A stretch of 64,000 nt of DNA from Poecilobothrus nobilitatus (taxonomy: Eukaryota > Arthropoda > Insecta > Diptera > Dolichopodidae). The position numbers were made by a program, and so were the translations under genes. Shown here one piece after another: positions 34,771 to 45,670 of the stretch. Within the stretch, counting starts at the first letter, position 1. Every line of letters begins with the position of its first letter. The DNA lies in NCBI GenBank assembly GCA_947095535.1, contig OX352773.1:206852093-206916092 (forward strand), read 5' to 3'. The notes below the pieces were generated by a model. It was not told the DNA's origin. It was given only the letters and a program-made list of their open reading frames with translations, and searched no databases.

Positions 34771-36329
34771 TTAAATTATGTGTTGCATTGGTTACTTATT
34801 ATTTTTTGTAATAAAACATTTTATATGAATTTTATATTATAAAAAAACTGATTAAGTGAATAATTCTATTAAGCATAAATTTTGAAGCAACCCGAACTTT
34901 TTACAAACTAAATAAACTAAAATGCAAGATTTATTTTTTTAGAATATTAAACAAGGATATTTAAGGACAAAAGAGAACTCATTATTAAAATTGCAAAAAT
35001 ATGTTATTGCTTTTTTAGAATTCTTTAAAAATTCCTTTTTTTCATAAGCTTTTCTAAATTTTATTATAAATATATTTTTTGTTTTAAGGATTATGAGAAA
35101 AAATCAGACGATTTATCCCTTATTTTTTACTTTTGTTTCTTTATTTTTTCTTTCTTTTGAACTACCATATTCAAGTAGAATATTTTTCTTATAATAATCT
35201 TAAATGATATTAAAATTTAACTTTCAATATCCTATGATGGCCGAATTTACTATTTTCTTCCATAATTTTTTTTTTTTTTAATATCTTAAACGATGCTGTG
35301 TTTCAATTCTGTTTCTGGTTCTGTTTTTTTATTTTTTATTTTCTAGTGGAACTTCATCTTTTTTTTTGTTTTTTTATTATAAACAAAATTTGTTCAAATG
35401 TTTTTTAACATTTGTTTTTTAAAAGACCAAAAAAGTGGAACTTGAGAAAAAAGACATTAATATTTTAGTTAAAATGAATTTGGTTTTTTATTTAGAAAGG
35501 ATTTGAATTAACAAAAAACCAACTTTTTGACATAAAAATATGTATGAATATTTGTTTTTTCTTTTTTTAAGTTTTGTCAAAATAATAAATTTTATAAAGG
35601 ATACATATACATATATATATATTATAAAAAAAACTAAATGTACATATATATATATGTATTGTTTTATATCGAGAAAAATAGTTTGCTATCCATATTAGTC
35701 AACAGAGCAACAGAATAGCTAAAATTTTCTCGTGTACTTATAATATGTTGTAATGAAAAAATTCAAAAAAAGATCATTATATGAAGCTGTATTGTAGTTT
35801 AAAATAAAAACATTTATGTTTTAAATATAATTTCAATGTTGAAAATGTATAAAAAAGAAAATTTGAAAAATTCGAAATGGAAATTCCAGCTTTTGCGTCT
35901 TTCTAAAAACAAAAAACAAAAGAAGTATACAGTAGAACTCTGATTATTTGTGATAATATGAATTTAACACTTAAGTTACGAAACATTTATAACTACATAA
36001 TTAACAGTGTTGATATTTTGAAATGGTTGTTTAAATGTTTAAAAACTCAATCCAACAAAATTTTCCTAAGGTATGAGTCTTATCGGTACAATATCGGTAT
36101 CAGTACTTATCGGCACAATATGAACTTTTATATTACATAAATTCTTTTTGTATTACAGAGCTCAAAAATTTTAAATTTATCAAAATGGAAAACAACAAGA
36201 CCGAATGTAAAATACAATATTTTTAAACGCGCATATTTTCCAAAAGGCTATAGATACATTTTCCTCAAAATTTGTAAATTTTTATATAGTTTTATATATA
36301 AGCAAAAATTTAAAAAAAAAAAAAACACA
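34771..36329. other. AT-rich noncoding stretch
   Basis: Apart from the segment shared with 41.9 kb, only simple sequence (ATATAC/TATG near 35600-35660) and homopolymers are seen. The plus frame at 35958-36140 has no motif. Confidence 0.45.
35123..35220 (+). repeat. Segment shared with 41.86-41.96 kb (copy 1)
   Basis: 'CTTTTGAACTACCATATTCA' followed by 'AGTAGAATATTTTTCTTATA' and 'ATAATCTTAAATGATATTAA' is identical to 41882-41941, preceded in both by 'TTTTTTACTTTTGTTTCTTT'. Copy 1 has about 17 extra bases ('ATTTTTTCTTTCTTT' region) and copy 2 an extra 'ATGATATTAA' unit. These are small indels at short direct repeats. Same orientation, about 6.7 kb apart. Confidence 0.85.
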
Positions 36330-36890
36330 CTTTCCAGACTTTTAATAATATGACATGTAGATGTAATTAAAAAAAATCCCCTAACACATGTAAAAATATA
36401 ATGTTTAATCTTTAGTTTTTACATTTTACTTTGAAAAAATTTGTTTAGGTGTCGAAATTACAGTACAGATCTCTAAAAATATCTTTTTTATTTTTGACCT
36501 GGAATGTAATACCTCTTAAACAGGGACAGGTAGAAAAAAAAGTTCACTTAGGAAAAATTGTTGTGCTCTCTTAAATTTGCAAAGTTTTATGGAAAAGTGT
36601 TGCGATTCATATCCCCGTAAGCAAAATTTTTCAAAGTTTTATTTTCATATAAAGCTAAATACTTAAATACTAATAAGGCTTTTCTCAACTTTGAACAACT
36701 GTAACTTTGTAGTGTTCGGGGTGGGTCGGGGTCGGCCCTATATATAAAAAAAAAACTGTTCCACGTAACATTAATTTTTTTTAACAGACATATTCTTGGT
36801 TAAAATTTGATTACTCTATAGCTTTGACGATATAGAAGTTTTGTAAACCAACAGACGGACGGGTCAAATGAAACTAATAAGTAAATTTTT
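36330..36890 (-). repeat. Family T repeat, copy 3
   Basis: Minus strand from about 36885: 'GACCCGTCCGTCTGTTGG', 'TTTACAAAACTTCTATATCG', 'AATCAAATTTTAACCAAG', 'GAACAGTTTTTTTTTTATA', then 'AAAGTTGAGAAAAGCC', 'CCTGTTTAAGAGGTATTAC', 'GGTCAAAAATAAAAAAG' and 'TTTTTACATGTGTTAGGGG'. The order matches the 38.6-kb copy, but only two TCCG-type units remain at the head. A G-rich patch 'CGGGGTGGGTCGGGGTCGGC' sits at 36718-36737. Confidence 0.65.
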
Positions 36891-37625
36891 CAAATTTTTC
36901 AAATTTTTAAGCCAATAGTAAAATACACTCTCTGTTCTATCAACAAGTTTTAGTTATTTTACAAAATTTGAGTAGCTGAAATTATAAAATACCAGTTAGT
37001 ATTTGCTAGCGTAGTTCAGGTTTTAATTTTGCAATTTTATTCAATATTTTACTGAAACTTGACTTAATTGTAACATTTATTTTAAAATATTTGATAGGAA
37101 AAAATAAATTCACTGTATTTTCCAAAAACTTTAAAAAATATATATTTAAATTAAAATTTTATTATTTGTAACCAAAAAAAAAAAAAACAAAATCAAACAG
37201 AGCCAAATAAATCTGTTAAACAAACAATACCATATAATTAACATGGTACGAATGAAATGTGGGTACAGTGCATATTTATTTAATATCACAAATAAAAAAA
37301 TATTTTTTAAGCATATTTTAAATATTTTTTTTTAGTTTTGACAAATTAGACTAAATATAATAAATCTTTTGTTTTTTGATATAAAATAACATCGAAATAG
37401 AAATACAAGAAAAAAAAAAAACAAGAGATGATTAAAACATAAAATTTATTTAGATTTTAATTTTGTTTATTTTTAATAAATCAAAAAAAATAAACAGAAA
37501 TTTAATTCTAATGAAAATTTTTTTTTTTTTTGTTAGGAAAAAATAATAAAAAAGAAACCATTTTATTCTTTGTACAATTTTATTGTGAAAATAATAAAAA
37601 AGGCGGAAATAATAAGTATATGTTT
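36891..37625. other. AT-rich noncoding stretch, nothing recognised
   Basis: No gene or repeat family seen. The minus frame that starts at 37782 (to 37450) is a chance read-through of the neighbouring SINE and of A/T tracts. Confidence 0.45.
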
Positions 37626-37809
37626 GTATGTATGTTTTTTTTAAGTGCATTTCTCTGCCACATAAATGTGAACAGGAAATTACACAGTCTTTCCTTTTGA
37701 GCCGGCGCTGTAAATGTCGTAAGAGGGAATAACTCTTACGACATGTGTGGGATTCGAACCCACACTGCCTCTCTCTTATCAACTAGGCCACCGAGGCCCC
37801 TATGTATGT
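37626..37809 (-). mobile_element. tRNA-derived SINE, family A, copy 4 (best-preserved head)
   Basis: The minus strand starts 'GGGGCCTCGGTGGCCTAGTT' and continues 'GATAAGAG' (A-box), then 'GTGTGGGTTCGAATCCCACA' (a perfect B-box and T-arm). Directly after the head is a perfect 10-bp stem, 37716-37725 against 37733-37742, with a 7-base loop. The body 'ACATTTACAGCGCC', 'AAAGACTGTGTAATTTCC', 'ACATTTATGTGGCAGAG' and an A-rich tail follow. Flanking 'TATGTATGT' at 37627-37635 and 37801-37809 may be the target duplication, though it is also simple sequence. Confidence 0.88.
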
Positions 37810-38629
37810 ATGTATCTATAAAGTTTTTTTAATTCATTTTTTTCAAATCAAATGTTTTATAATAAATCAATCAATCAATTAAAAATGGAATATTTTCAAA
37901 AAAAATAAAAATAAAGTTTTTTTTTTGTATAATGGACCCCAATTTTTTTGTTAATTAGAACAGATAATATTAAAAAACTGAAGAGATTTCCGATTAAAAA
38001 TTTATAGATTCCAAGTGATAAAATTTAATGTACATACATCTATTAAAATCATAATACGAAATTTTATTAATTGGAACGATAAAAATATCATAAATTTTGT
38101 TTTATGTAAGAAAATGCTAAATTTAAATTGAACTTTTACTAAGGTAATAGATATATTTTTTATAAAAAATTTTTTAAAAATATATTAAAAATATAAAAAA
38201 AAAAACATTTATAATATAATTAGTTTATTAATAGAATTGACAATCTATCACTTCTGTTTTAATTGAATTTTAAACAAAATTTAATTGATTTACTCGTAAT
38301 GCTATATTTCATTTTTAACTCAAAAAAAGCACTAAAATGAAAAAAATGCAATTTTGTAAATTATTAGAGGTTGAAGTTCCATAACTCGTTTATTAGCAGA
38401 AGTGACAATAGTAATTAAATTAATGACACTAATAAGAATAAATTGCAACAAAACCTTTTCAAAGGGCTAACTGTGATCTTTAGGGGCTTCATCCGCCAAA
38501 CAAAAACAGCGCCGAAGTTATTTATTTGTAGTATAGTTTTAATCGTTAAAATTGCAAAGCAATCGCATGGTTCCTTTTTTAGAATTTTTAGCACATTTCC
38601 AAAAAAATTTTGAAAAAATGTGCTTATTA
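37810..38629. other. AT-rich noncoding stretch, nothing recognised
   Basis: The minus frame at 38415-38636 overlaps the start of a T repeat and shows no protein motif. Otherwise simple sequence. Confidence 0.45.
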
Positions 38630-39840
38630 GTTTCACTCTGTCCGTCCGTCCGTCCGTCCGTCCGTCTGTTTACAAAACTTCTACACCGTTAAAGATAGAG
38701 AAAAAAAATTTTAACCATAGGTAGGTCTCATAAAAAAAATAATTTTGTGGAACAACTTTTTCATGTAGCCCCTCCCATTACGGAGCTACAGCCCCTCAAA
38801 CTTTGAAAAAGCCCTATTTTTAAATGCATATATCTTATGTTCTGCTTAAGATTTTTTCAATCTGAAAACGTCATTCGACAGGTATTTCTTTTATCTTTGT
38901 AAATTAATATCAAAATTATACAATTTTTTTAAATTTAGTATTTAAATTTACCGTTATGTGAAAACCAAATTTTGCATGATTTTTCTACTTTCATAACTCC
39001 GGCACGCTTCTAGATAGAAGCTTGAAATTTTGAGGCAAGAAAGAACTTTTAGAATTAGCATAAGTTTGCTCAGAAAATTTTTTTGGACCACCCCCTGTTT
39101 ATGAGCTATTAGGGCTTAAAAATTGAAAATTTGCTATTTTTAAACACCTGTAACTTAGGAACCTGTACACATTTTACTTCTGCAAGATATAAAAATTAAA
39201 GCTACAATAATATATTTTTACGTGTGTTAAAGGTTTATTTGAATTGTAAAGGGTTCCAAAGTTGCAGCTCTTCAAAATTGCGAAAAAGCCCCATTTTCAG
39301 ATGTATATATCTCGGGGTCTGCGTAATAGTTTTGCAATCTAAAACCGGCAGAAGATCGAAAATTTTATTATCTATATAAAACAATATCAAAATTATGTAA
39401 TATTTTGTAATTTACGATTTAAATTTACCGTTATGTGAAAACCACATTTTGCATGAAATTTCTTTTTTCATAACTCCGGCACCCCTTTAGATAGGAACCT
39501 GAAATTTTGAGACAAGAAAGAACTTTTAGAATTAGTATAAGTTTCTTCAGAAAATTTTTTGGTGACACCCCCTCTTTAAGAGTTATTACGCCTCAAAAAT
39601 TGAAAATTTGCTATTTTTAGACACCTGTAAAAATTTTTCTTCGGAAAGACATGAAAATTAAAGTTTCAATAATATATTTTTACGTGTGTTAATAGCTTTT
39701 TTTAGTTATATAGGATTCCGGACTTACGGCCCCTCAAAATCTCAAAAATGTCCTATTTTCAAGTTTTTTCTTATTACATGAAATTTTCAAATTTTTGTGT
39801 AAGTCACACTTCTAAACAGTTTGTATTGAGTTTTGGAAAT
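38630..39840 (+). repeat. Family T repeat, copy 4: (TCCG)n head and tandem ~470-bp units
   Basis: (TCCG)n at 38641-38666 is followed by 'TCTGTTTACAAAACTTCTAC'. Then come successive units, each with 'GCCCCTCAAA..TTG.GAAAAAGCC' (38791, 39265 and 39730), 'ATATATCT', 'AATTTACCGTTATGTGAAAA', 'CATAACTCCGGCAC', 'CTTGAAATTTTGAG', 'AAGAAAGAACTTTTAGAATT', 'AAAATTGAAAATTTGCTATT' and 'TTTTTACGTGTGTTAA'. The 'CTCAAA' landmark recurs at spacings of 476 and 462 bases, giving a little over two units. No coding capacity. Other copies in the window appear to carry a single unit. Confidence 0.85.
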
Positions 39841-41069
39841 GTGCGCTTTTAAAAACCGTTGGTTTACATTCTACCTTGTTTCTTTATTAAATAACAAATC
39901 AAGGTTAACATTTTAATTTTCAAAAAATAAATAAGTTACTTTAAATATTGTTAGGTGATTGCTCATAAGTTATTATCTTATTTGAAGACGTTCAATTCTA
40001 TACTTTAATTTTTTAGGGATAAGTAAACTATTTTCGGAAATGTTAAAGATTAAAAAAACTATTTATGATTGGTTGTAGGTCTAGAAAGCTATCAAGAGAG
40101 GACAATTATCATAGGCGACCGTTTTCAAAAAAAAAGTCAGAAATAAAAGTAATTGTCTAATTTTACTTTTCTATATACTTAATTGGTTTATGACTGAGAA
40201 GTTATACAGAATCAGGAATCCCTAGATTTTTTGTGTGACTCTAGCTATAGGACAAAACATTCGCAGTGAAATTAAAAAATTGTTACACTGAATATTTCAC
40301 CTAATTTAATATATAAACTTTTTTTTTTTTTTTTTTTCTCTGTATCGTCTGTTGAAATCTTTTAACTTTTAAAGGAAAAGTATAACACAATAATCCTGAG
40401 CATTAAAATGTTCATACACTATAGGTCAAAAATAAAATTTTAATAAAAAAAAGAAATAATTCGACATGGTGATAAAACTTTGATCCATAAATTGTGTGAG
40501 ACTACACAATATAAAAATTTCTATAGATTCAAGAACATTTACGGTATCATACTGACTCCCTTAATAAACTACCTACCTAAAAATTTCATTTTTACATCAG
40601 CACCATTAAAAAAATGTTGAAATCACTTACTTACTTGTAATAGAAAAAAAACATAAAACAAATCTAAACACATAAAATTAAAAATGTTAGGTACAGTTTA
40701 TTAATTTTTTCGTGGCGGTAATTTTTGACAGTTTTTAATCATTGAGAAAAAATGGTCCAAACTAAAAAAACATTCAGGGTAAAAGTTCGTGCCGTTATCT
40801 CAAAAATTGTTTGAAACACATGTATAAAGTGCACAATAAAATCCGGCGAAAAACCAACACCAACCGCTACGATATTTTTTTTTTTTTTGTTACATTTAAA
40901 ACAATACCAATAATCGAAATAAATTTAATATTTGTTAAAATTTTTCCAGACTCTCTATTTTTCTTTAGTTTTAAAAAAAAAATTTTATGTCGATGAAAAA
41001 CAGTTGTTTTCGCCGAGAAATTACTTTAATTACCAAAACTACTTTCAAGTCTTTTGCGTTTATTTTTTT
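39841..41069. other. AT-rich noncoding stretch, nothing recognised
   Basis: Homopolymer-rich DNA. The frame at 40811-40996 begins in slightly more complex sequence ('HMYKVHNKIRRKTNTNRYD') but soon enters T/A tracts and has no match I recognise. Confidence 0.45.
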
Positions 41070-42165
41070 TTTGCTTGAAAAAAATTTGCTGAATTTATTT
41101 TATTTAAATGTACTTTGGAAGAAGTCTTTGGTATATTTAATAAAAGATTCATGTCTCTGATAATGTAATTTCATAAATTTTCGGGGCCTTTTTTTTTGTG
41201 CGGTCGTTTTCGACAGCTTTTTAATTTAATGGTCTAATAATAAATTAGTACAAAATTATGAATCTATTGTGAGGGAAGGCTTCTAAAACGATATTTTCTA
41301 TGTTATTTTTTTCTTTTTTTTTTAAGAAAAATATCCATTTCTATAATATTTAGTAAGTTTCTGATTTCTGTTATGAAATATAATTAGCTAAGTCTGCCGA
41401 ATTTTATATTAATAAAAAAAATTCGAATATTTTATGTTATATCAAAAATTCAGCTTAAAAAATCAAAATTCCAACCTAAATAAACAATACTACTTTAAAG
41501 TCTGTTGCGAAGCTTTTACCAGCTTTTATAATAATGAAAACAAAATCAAGAATAAAATCGGCCTATTATTTTTTTCTTATAAATATAAGGCTTACTAAAA
41601 ACTTTGCTCTTTTCACTTTCAGGTCTTTTAATTTTATTAAGAATATTTTTATTTTTTTCAAAACAAAGAGTCATTTGAAAACAGTCAACAGAAGATTAAT
41701 AAAATAATTTATTTTTAATTTACCGCTGCGCATTGTTGATGTGACGGTCAAATTTAAAAATTAAAAATTTGCTGAATTTATTTTTTTTTAGTATGTACTT
41801 TTCCTTTTTTGACTGTACTCACTTTTAATGAACGGTTTGTGTCTCTGGTAATACACATTTTTTAATTTTTTACTTTTGTTTCTTTTGAACTACCATATTC
41901 AAGTAGAATATTTTTCTTATAATAATCTTAAATGATATTAAATGATATTAAAATTTAATGATAGTAAATATTTAAAAATATTTACTTTTCCTTTTTTGAC
42001 TGTACTCACTTTTAATGAACGGTTTGTGTCTCTGGTAATACTTCTAGTGGAAAATTTGGTCTCTGGTAATAATATTTACTAAATTTATTTATATTTTTAA
42101 TTAACGGTTTGTGTCTCTTGATAATACTTTGAGTTAAAGTTTCGTGTCTCTGGTAATAAAATTTT
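41070..42165. repeat. Degenerate tandem repeat block ending in 'GTGTCTCTGGTAATA'
   Basis: Units of the form 'AAATTTGCTGAATTTATTTT ... TTTAATGAACGGTTTGTGTC ... TCTGGTAATA' recur near 41088-41165, 41766-41854, 41984-42041, 42066-42120 and 42121-42157 with decreasing similarity. The 58 bases at 41797-41854 are repeated exactly at 41984-42041. The intervening DNA at about 41863-41957 is the segment shared with 35.1 kb. No coding potential. Confidence 0.75.
41863..41957 (+). repeat. Segment shared with 35.12-35.22 kb (copy 2)
   Basis: Same ~75-bp core as at 35.1 kb, here lying between two identical 58-bp units of the tandem block. It carries a local duplication of 'ATGATATTAA'. Confidence 0.85.
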
Positions 42166-42233
42166 AAATTATTAAATAAATATACAGAAATATCATCATT
42201 GCCAGTTTAGTTTTCATTCAGTGTGAGTGTTTT

Positions 42234-42309
42234 ATTATAGATATAAAATATATTTTTTTACATGTTGGCAAGGTCTCGCCAACATCTTGTGTATTATATT
42301 ATAGATATA
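42234..42309. repeat. Hairpin flanked by 12-bp direct repeats
   Basis: The inverted repeat 'ATGTTGGC' / 'GCCAACAT' (42262-42269, 42278-42285) has spacer 'AAGGTCTC'. It sits between two exact copies of 'ATTATAGATATA' (42234-42245 and 42298-42309). This may be a tiny insertion with a target duplication, or a coincidence in AT-rich sequence. Confidence 0.45.
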
Positions 42310-45300
42310 TCATTATTATTAAATAGCAATTTAAATAAACTTTTTTATGATAACTTTTAATTAATTATTTTCTTTTCATTTCAGGTAATTCTTCATTAAA
42401 TTAAAATATACATTTATAATGTTGTTATATAAGTAAGTAAATACAAAAATAAAAACAATAACAAAATAAATCTTAATTAATTTATGATTGTAATCTAAAA
42501 AAAAAGAATTCTTACGAAAAAAACTGAATTTTAAAAATTTGAGTATCTGAATTGCCCCTTAACAAAATTATAATTTCAATATTTCTTTTATAAATATTGA
42601 AAATTTGTTTTGTTACAAAGTATTATGTTATATTTATTATCAAATTTCAATTAAATTATAACAAATCATTATTAAACGTTAATTAAATTCTTTAATAACA
42701 TCTTAATATCCATTTATTTTATTTATTTATTTTTTATTGCTTTTTTTTTCAATTGAATTAAATTCATGTATACGTATATCCTTATAACAATATCCTTTTC
42801 ATAAGTATGTAGAAATATTTTTACATGAAATGATTATAAGGAAAAGTTTTTGATTCTAATTAATATTATTATTACATTTTTATTTATTTATTTTTTATTT
42901 TTTAAACAAAACTTTAATTAATTTTCTTAAAACATGGCATATATAAAAACATACTACAAGAGTACGCATAAGGATTTATTTCAGGTCAAATGATCGGTTC
43001 TGTCGAAAAATAATCAAATTTTTATATAATTTTCAAATTTTTTGGACTAATTTTGATCAAAGTTTTTCAAAAATATTTTTGAGTGAGCCGATATAAAATT
43101 CGTTACCCAATCTGAAATCGTAACTAGCATCATCATTAAAAAACCTTTTGAATAAACTTCCATTATGCAATTCGATTCAAGTTTAACAAAATTTAAACAA
43201 TTTTTTTTTTTACTGCTGAATCCTAATGGTATCTGAAATAGCAAATGAAGAAGTATAGAATAAGCTAGAATAAAAAAAAAAATATTCAAAAGAAGTATGG
43301 AAAGAATTTCAAAAGCGTTAGGTTAATACGCTCTTGAATTTATGGTTAACATATACTAATCGCAACAATGAAAAAATTATTTTAACAATTCTAAACACCC
43401 TGTTTTAACATTACCAAAACTTAATATTAGATATACCATAAATTTTACAAAATACACTTTTTTTTTACATATATTATGTATATGTATATGTAATTATAAA
43501 ATAAAATAAAATTAAACAGTTTTAAAGGATAACCAGAATGAATATAAAAACCACTACAACATACGACTAAAAATAAAAGAAAATTTAAACTTTTTTCTTA
43601 ACTTACATACTTACATCACAATATAAAACTTGATATGATAAGTTTTTTTGTTGATTGAAAACTAACAAGGATTCATTTGTGTTCTTATGTGTTGTATAAT
43701 ATTAGGAAACTTTTATTCTTGTTTTTATTTTAGATAACTTTTAAAAATGTAATAAAAAAATAAGGTTAAAAAAAATCTAAAAACAATAAAAAAAAAAAAA
43801 AAAAATTTATTTAGCAAAGAACATTATTACTTAGAAAACTTTTATGAATTGGTACTGTTTTGAAAGTAAGTAAAAGACAAATAATCGAAAAGATACCCGA
43901 TAAAACAGTATAGTTCTACTTAAGAAATTTTTAATGGTAAACCAATCGTTTTGTAGATATTTCAAAAGTTAAACCATAAAAATTTCAAAACACTATCCAG
44001 AAGAAAAAGGGTTTTTTTTTGTTTCTTTGTATTTTGGATATATTGATTGATGCTTTTTAAATTCTTCATTTTAACTTTTTAACTTATTTAGATTTTCATT
44101 TCTTTTTATGCATACAATTAATTCTTGGTTTCTTATAAACTATATAATATTTTTGAAAACACCATTAGAAATACAAAATTAATATTTTGATTAAGGAAAA
44201 AACAATTTGAATGTAAAAGTTCATTGATAATTCATTCCATTTATATTTCTTAGAAAGCAGAAAGCGTTTTGAAAAATGAATATACCTTTTGGAAGATTCA
44301 AAATTTCGGTGACGTTTAAGACAGTTTAGTTGACTGGCACTGTAAACAAACCATTTATTTATTTTCGTTTTTTCTTCTTCGTTACAGGCCATGACTATAT
44401 GCATGTGATAATGCATCTTTCATTAATTCCATCAATTTTAACTGAACTCTTGGCAATATTACAAAATTTTAATTCCAGTAAATCCTTAAAGTTGAGTTCC
44501 ATATTTTTAATAAAATCTTATCAGTTTTGTGTCTAAATTGTGCCAATCTATAGTAAAATACAAACAAATTTCAAACATTTTTATTTCTGTGACTCTGAAA
44601 ATCTACTTTCAATAAAAATAACTGAGTTATGATTGTAAAAGAAAAATGAAAAGATGGCATATGAATTGAAATATGAAATTATTCCCTTAAAATATTGTTC
44701 TAAACATAAAATTTCATTTCAATTTAAGCGAAACAAAAAAATTTACTTCCGTTTGATATCAATAAACATTCAACTATAATTTTATTTTTTTATTGTATTT
44801 TTTTGTACAGTTAAAAAACCTAATAACAGTTAAAATTCTTAACAAATTTAAATGAAAAACAAAAAAGAAAATTTATTTTTTAAAAGTTAAAAGTTACAAA
44901 TTAAAAAGTTTTTTTTTTTTTTTTTTTTAAAAGAAAATATATAAAATCAAGAATAAATTGCATTTACTATGAAAAGCCTTCCCTGTTAAATACTTCCAAA
45001 AACAAAGTAAAAAATTAAAAAAGCACTAATACTGTTTCATAAAAGTTATTAAAACTAACACACAACAAAAAATATTTACGAAAATACAAAAAAAAAAAAG
45101 AATTTAAAGCAAAAAAAAGCTATAATAATAAATACCGGAAGAGGTGTCTAGGAAGTAAAAGGATTTTGTTTTTTTAACTAAAATACGAATTATGGACTAT
45201 ATTCAGTAGCGGAGCCATACAATAAATTAAAAGGGTTATTTAATATTGTTTTTTTGTGGTTAATTTTTTTTTTTTTTTGTATAAACTTTAACCATTTGAC

Positions 45301-45465
45301 TGGGACTCTGTATATATATGACATGACAAGGTGATTTTGTACATATAACTATAATAACATATCATTAATTTGAAATTAGAGAAATTAATATTAACAGAAT
45401 GGAATTAGTTTTGATTCTACTTATGCAGCTTAAACTTAAAAGATATACTTTCTTACATTAATACT
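42310..45465. other. AT-rich noncoding stretch, nothing recognised
   Basis: Open frames at 43047-43289 (minus), 44165-44416 (minus) and 44330-44536 (plus) have slightly more mixed composition than elsewhere, but none shows a motif, signal peptide plus domain, or plausible splice context. Homopolymer tracts abound (43787-43806, 44911-44928). No gene called. Confidence 0.5.
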
Positions 45466-45670
45466 AGATTAGATTAGATTCATTTAAGAGATATAAATGA
45501 TACTGCGATCTTTTCATATAAATCTATTATGCTCCCCCTGTTACTACGTGTTATGGATTTTGCCTCCCCTTATAATACTTCTGTCAGCCCAAATACCTCT
45601 AAAAAAAGTAAAGATTTCTATAGGATTTTTTGCTACCAGTTTATTTTCGGCATATTGCTTTGCTCTCATT
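45466..45670 (-). mobile_element. 3' end of the second LINE family, copy 2
   Basis: The minus strand encodes 'ENKLVAKNPIEIFTFFRGIW', 'ADRSIIRGGKIHNT' and stops, parallel to 'ENEPTELNPLQIFMFHRDSR', 'DDKSIIVSENKIFNT' in the copy at 34.4 kb. The 3' UTR 'AACAGGGGGAGCATAATAG' is also shared. It ends with a clean tail 'AATCTAATCTAATCTAG' (45469-45485), a pentanucleotide repeat tail. It is heavily 5'-truncated. The plus frame at 45497-45679 is antisense to it and spurious. Confidence 0.75.

Noticed and set aside
37450..37782. 110-codon minus frame
   Set aside because: Begins in the head of a SINE and then runs into poly-A/T DNA; Lys/Phe-rich tail, no motif.
37738..37800. Functional tRNA gene
   Set aside because: A- and B-boxes are good, but the sequence continues into a SINE body and A-tail shared with four other copies, so it is a SINE head.
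38641..38666. Plain TCCG microsatellite
   Set aside because: The run occurs at the same position in another copy of a longer repeat (60.86 kb), and TCCG/CGGAC traces mark the same place at 36.86 kb, so it is part of that repeat.
44165..44536. Overlapping open frames on opposite strands (83 and 68 codons)
   Set aside because: Mixed composition drew attention, but no family resemblance, no splice signals I can trust and mutual antisense overlap.
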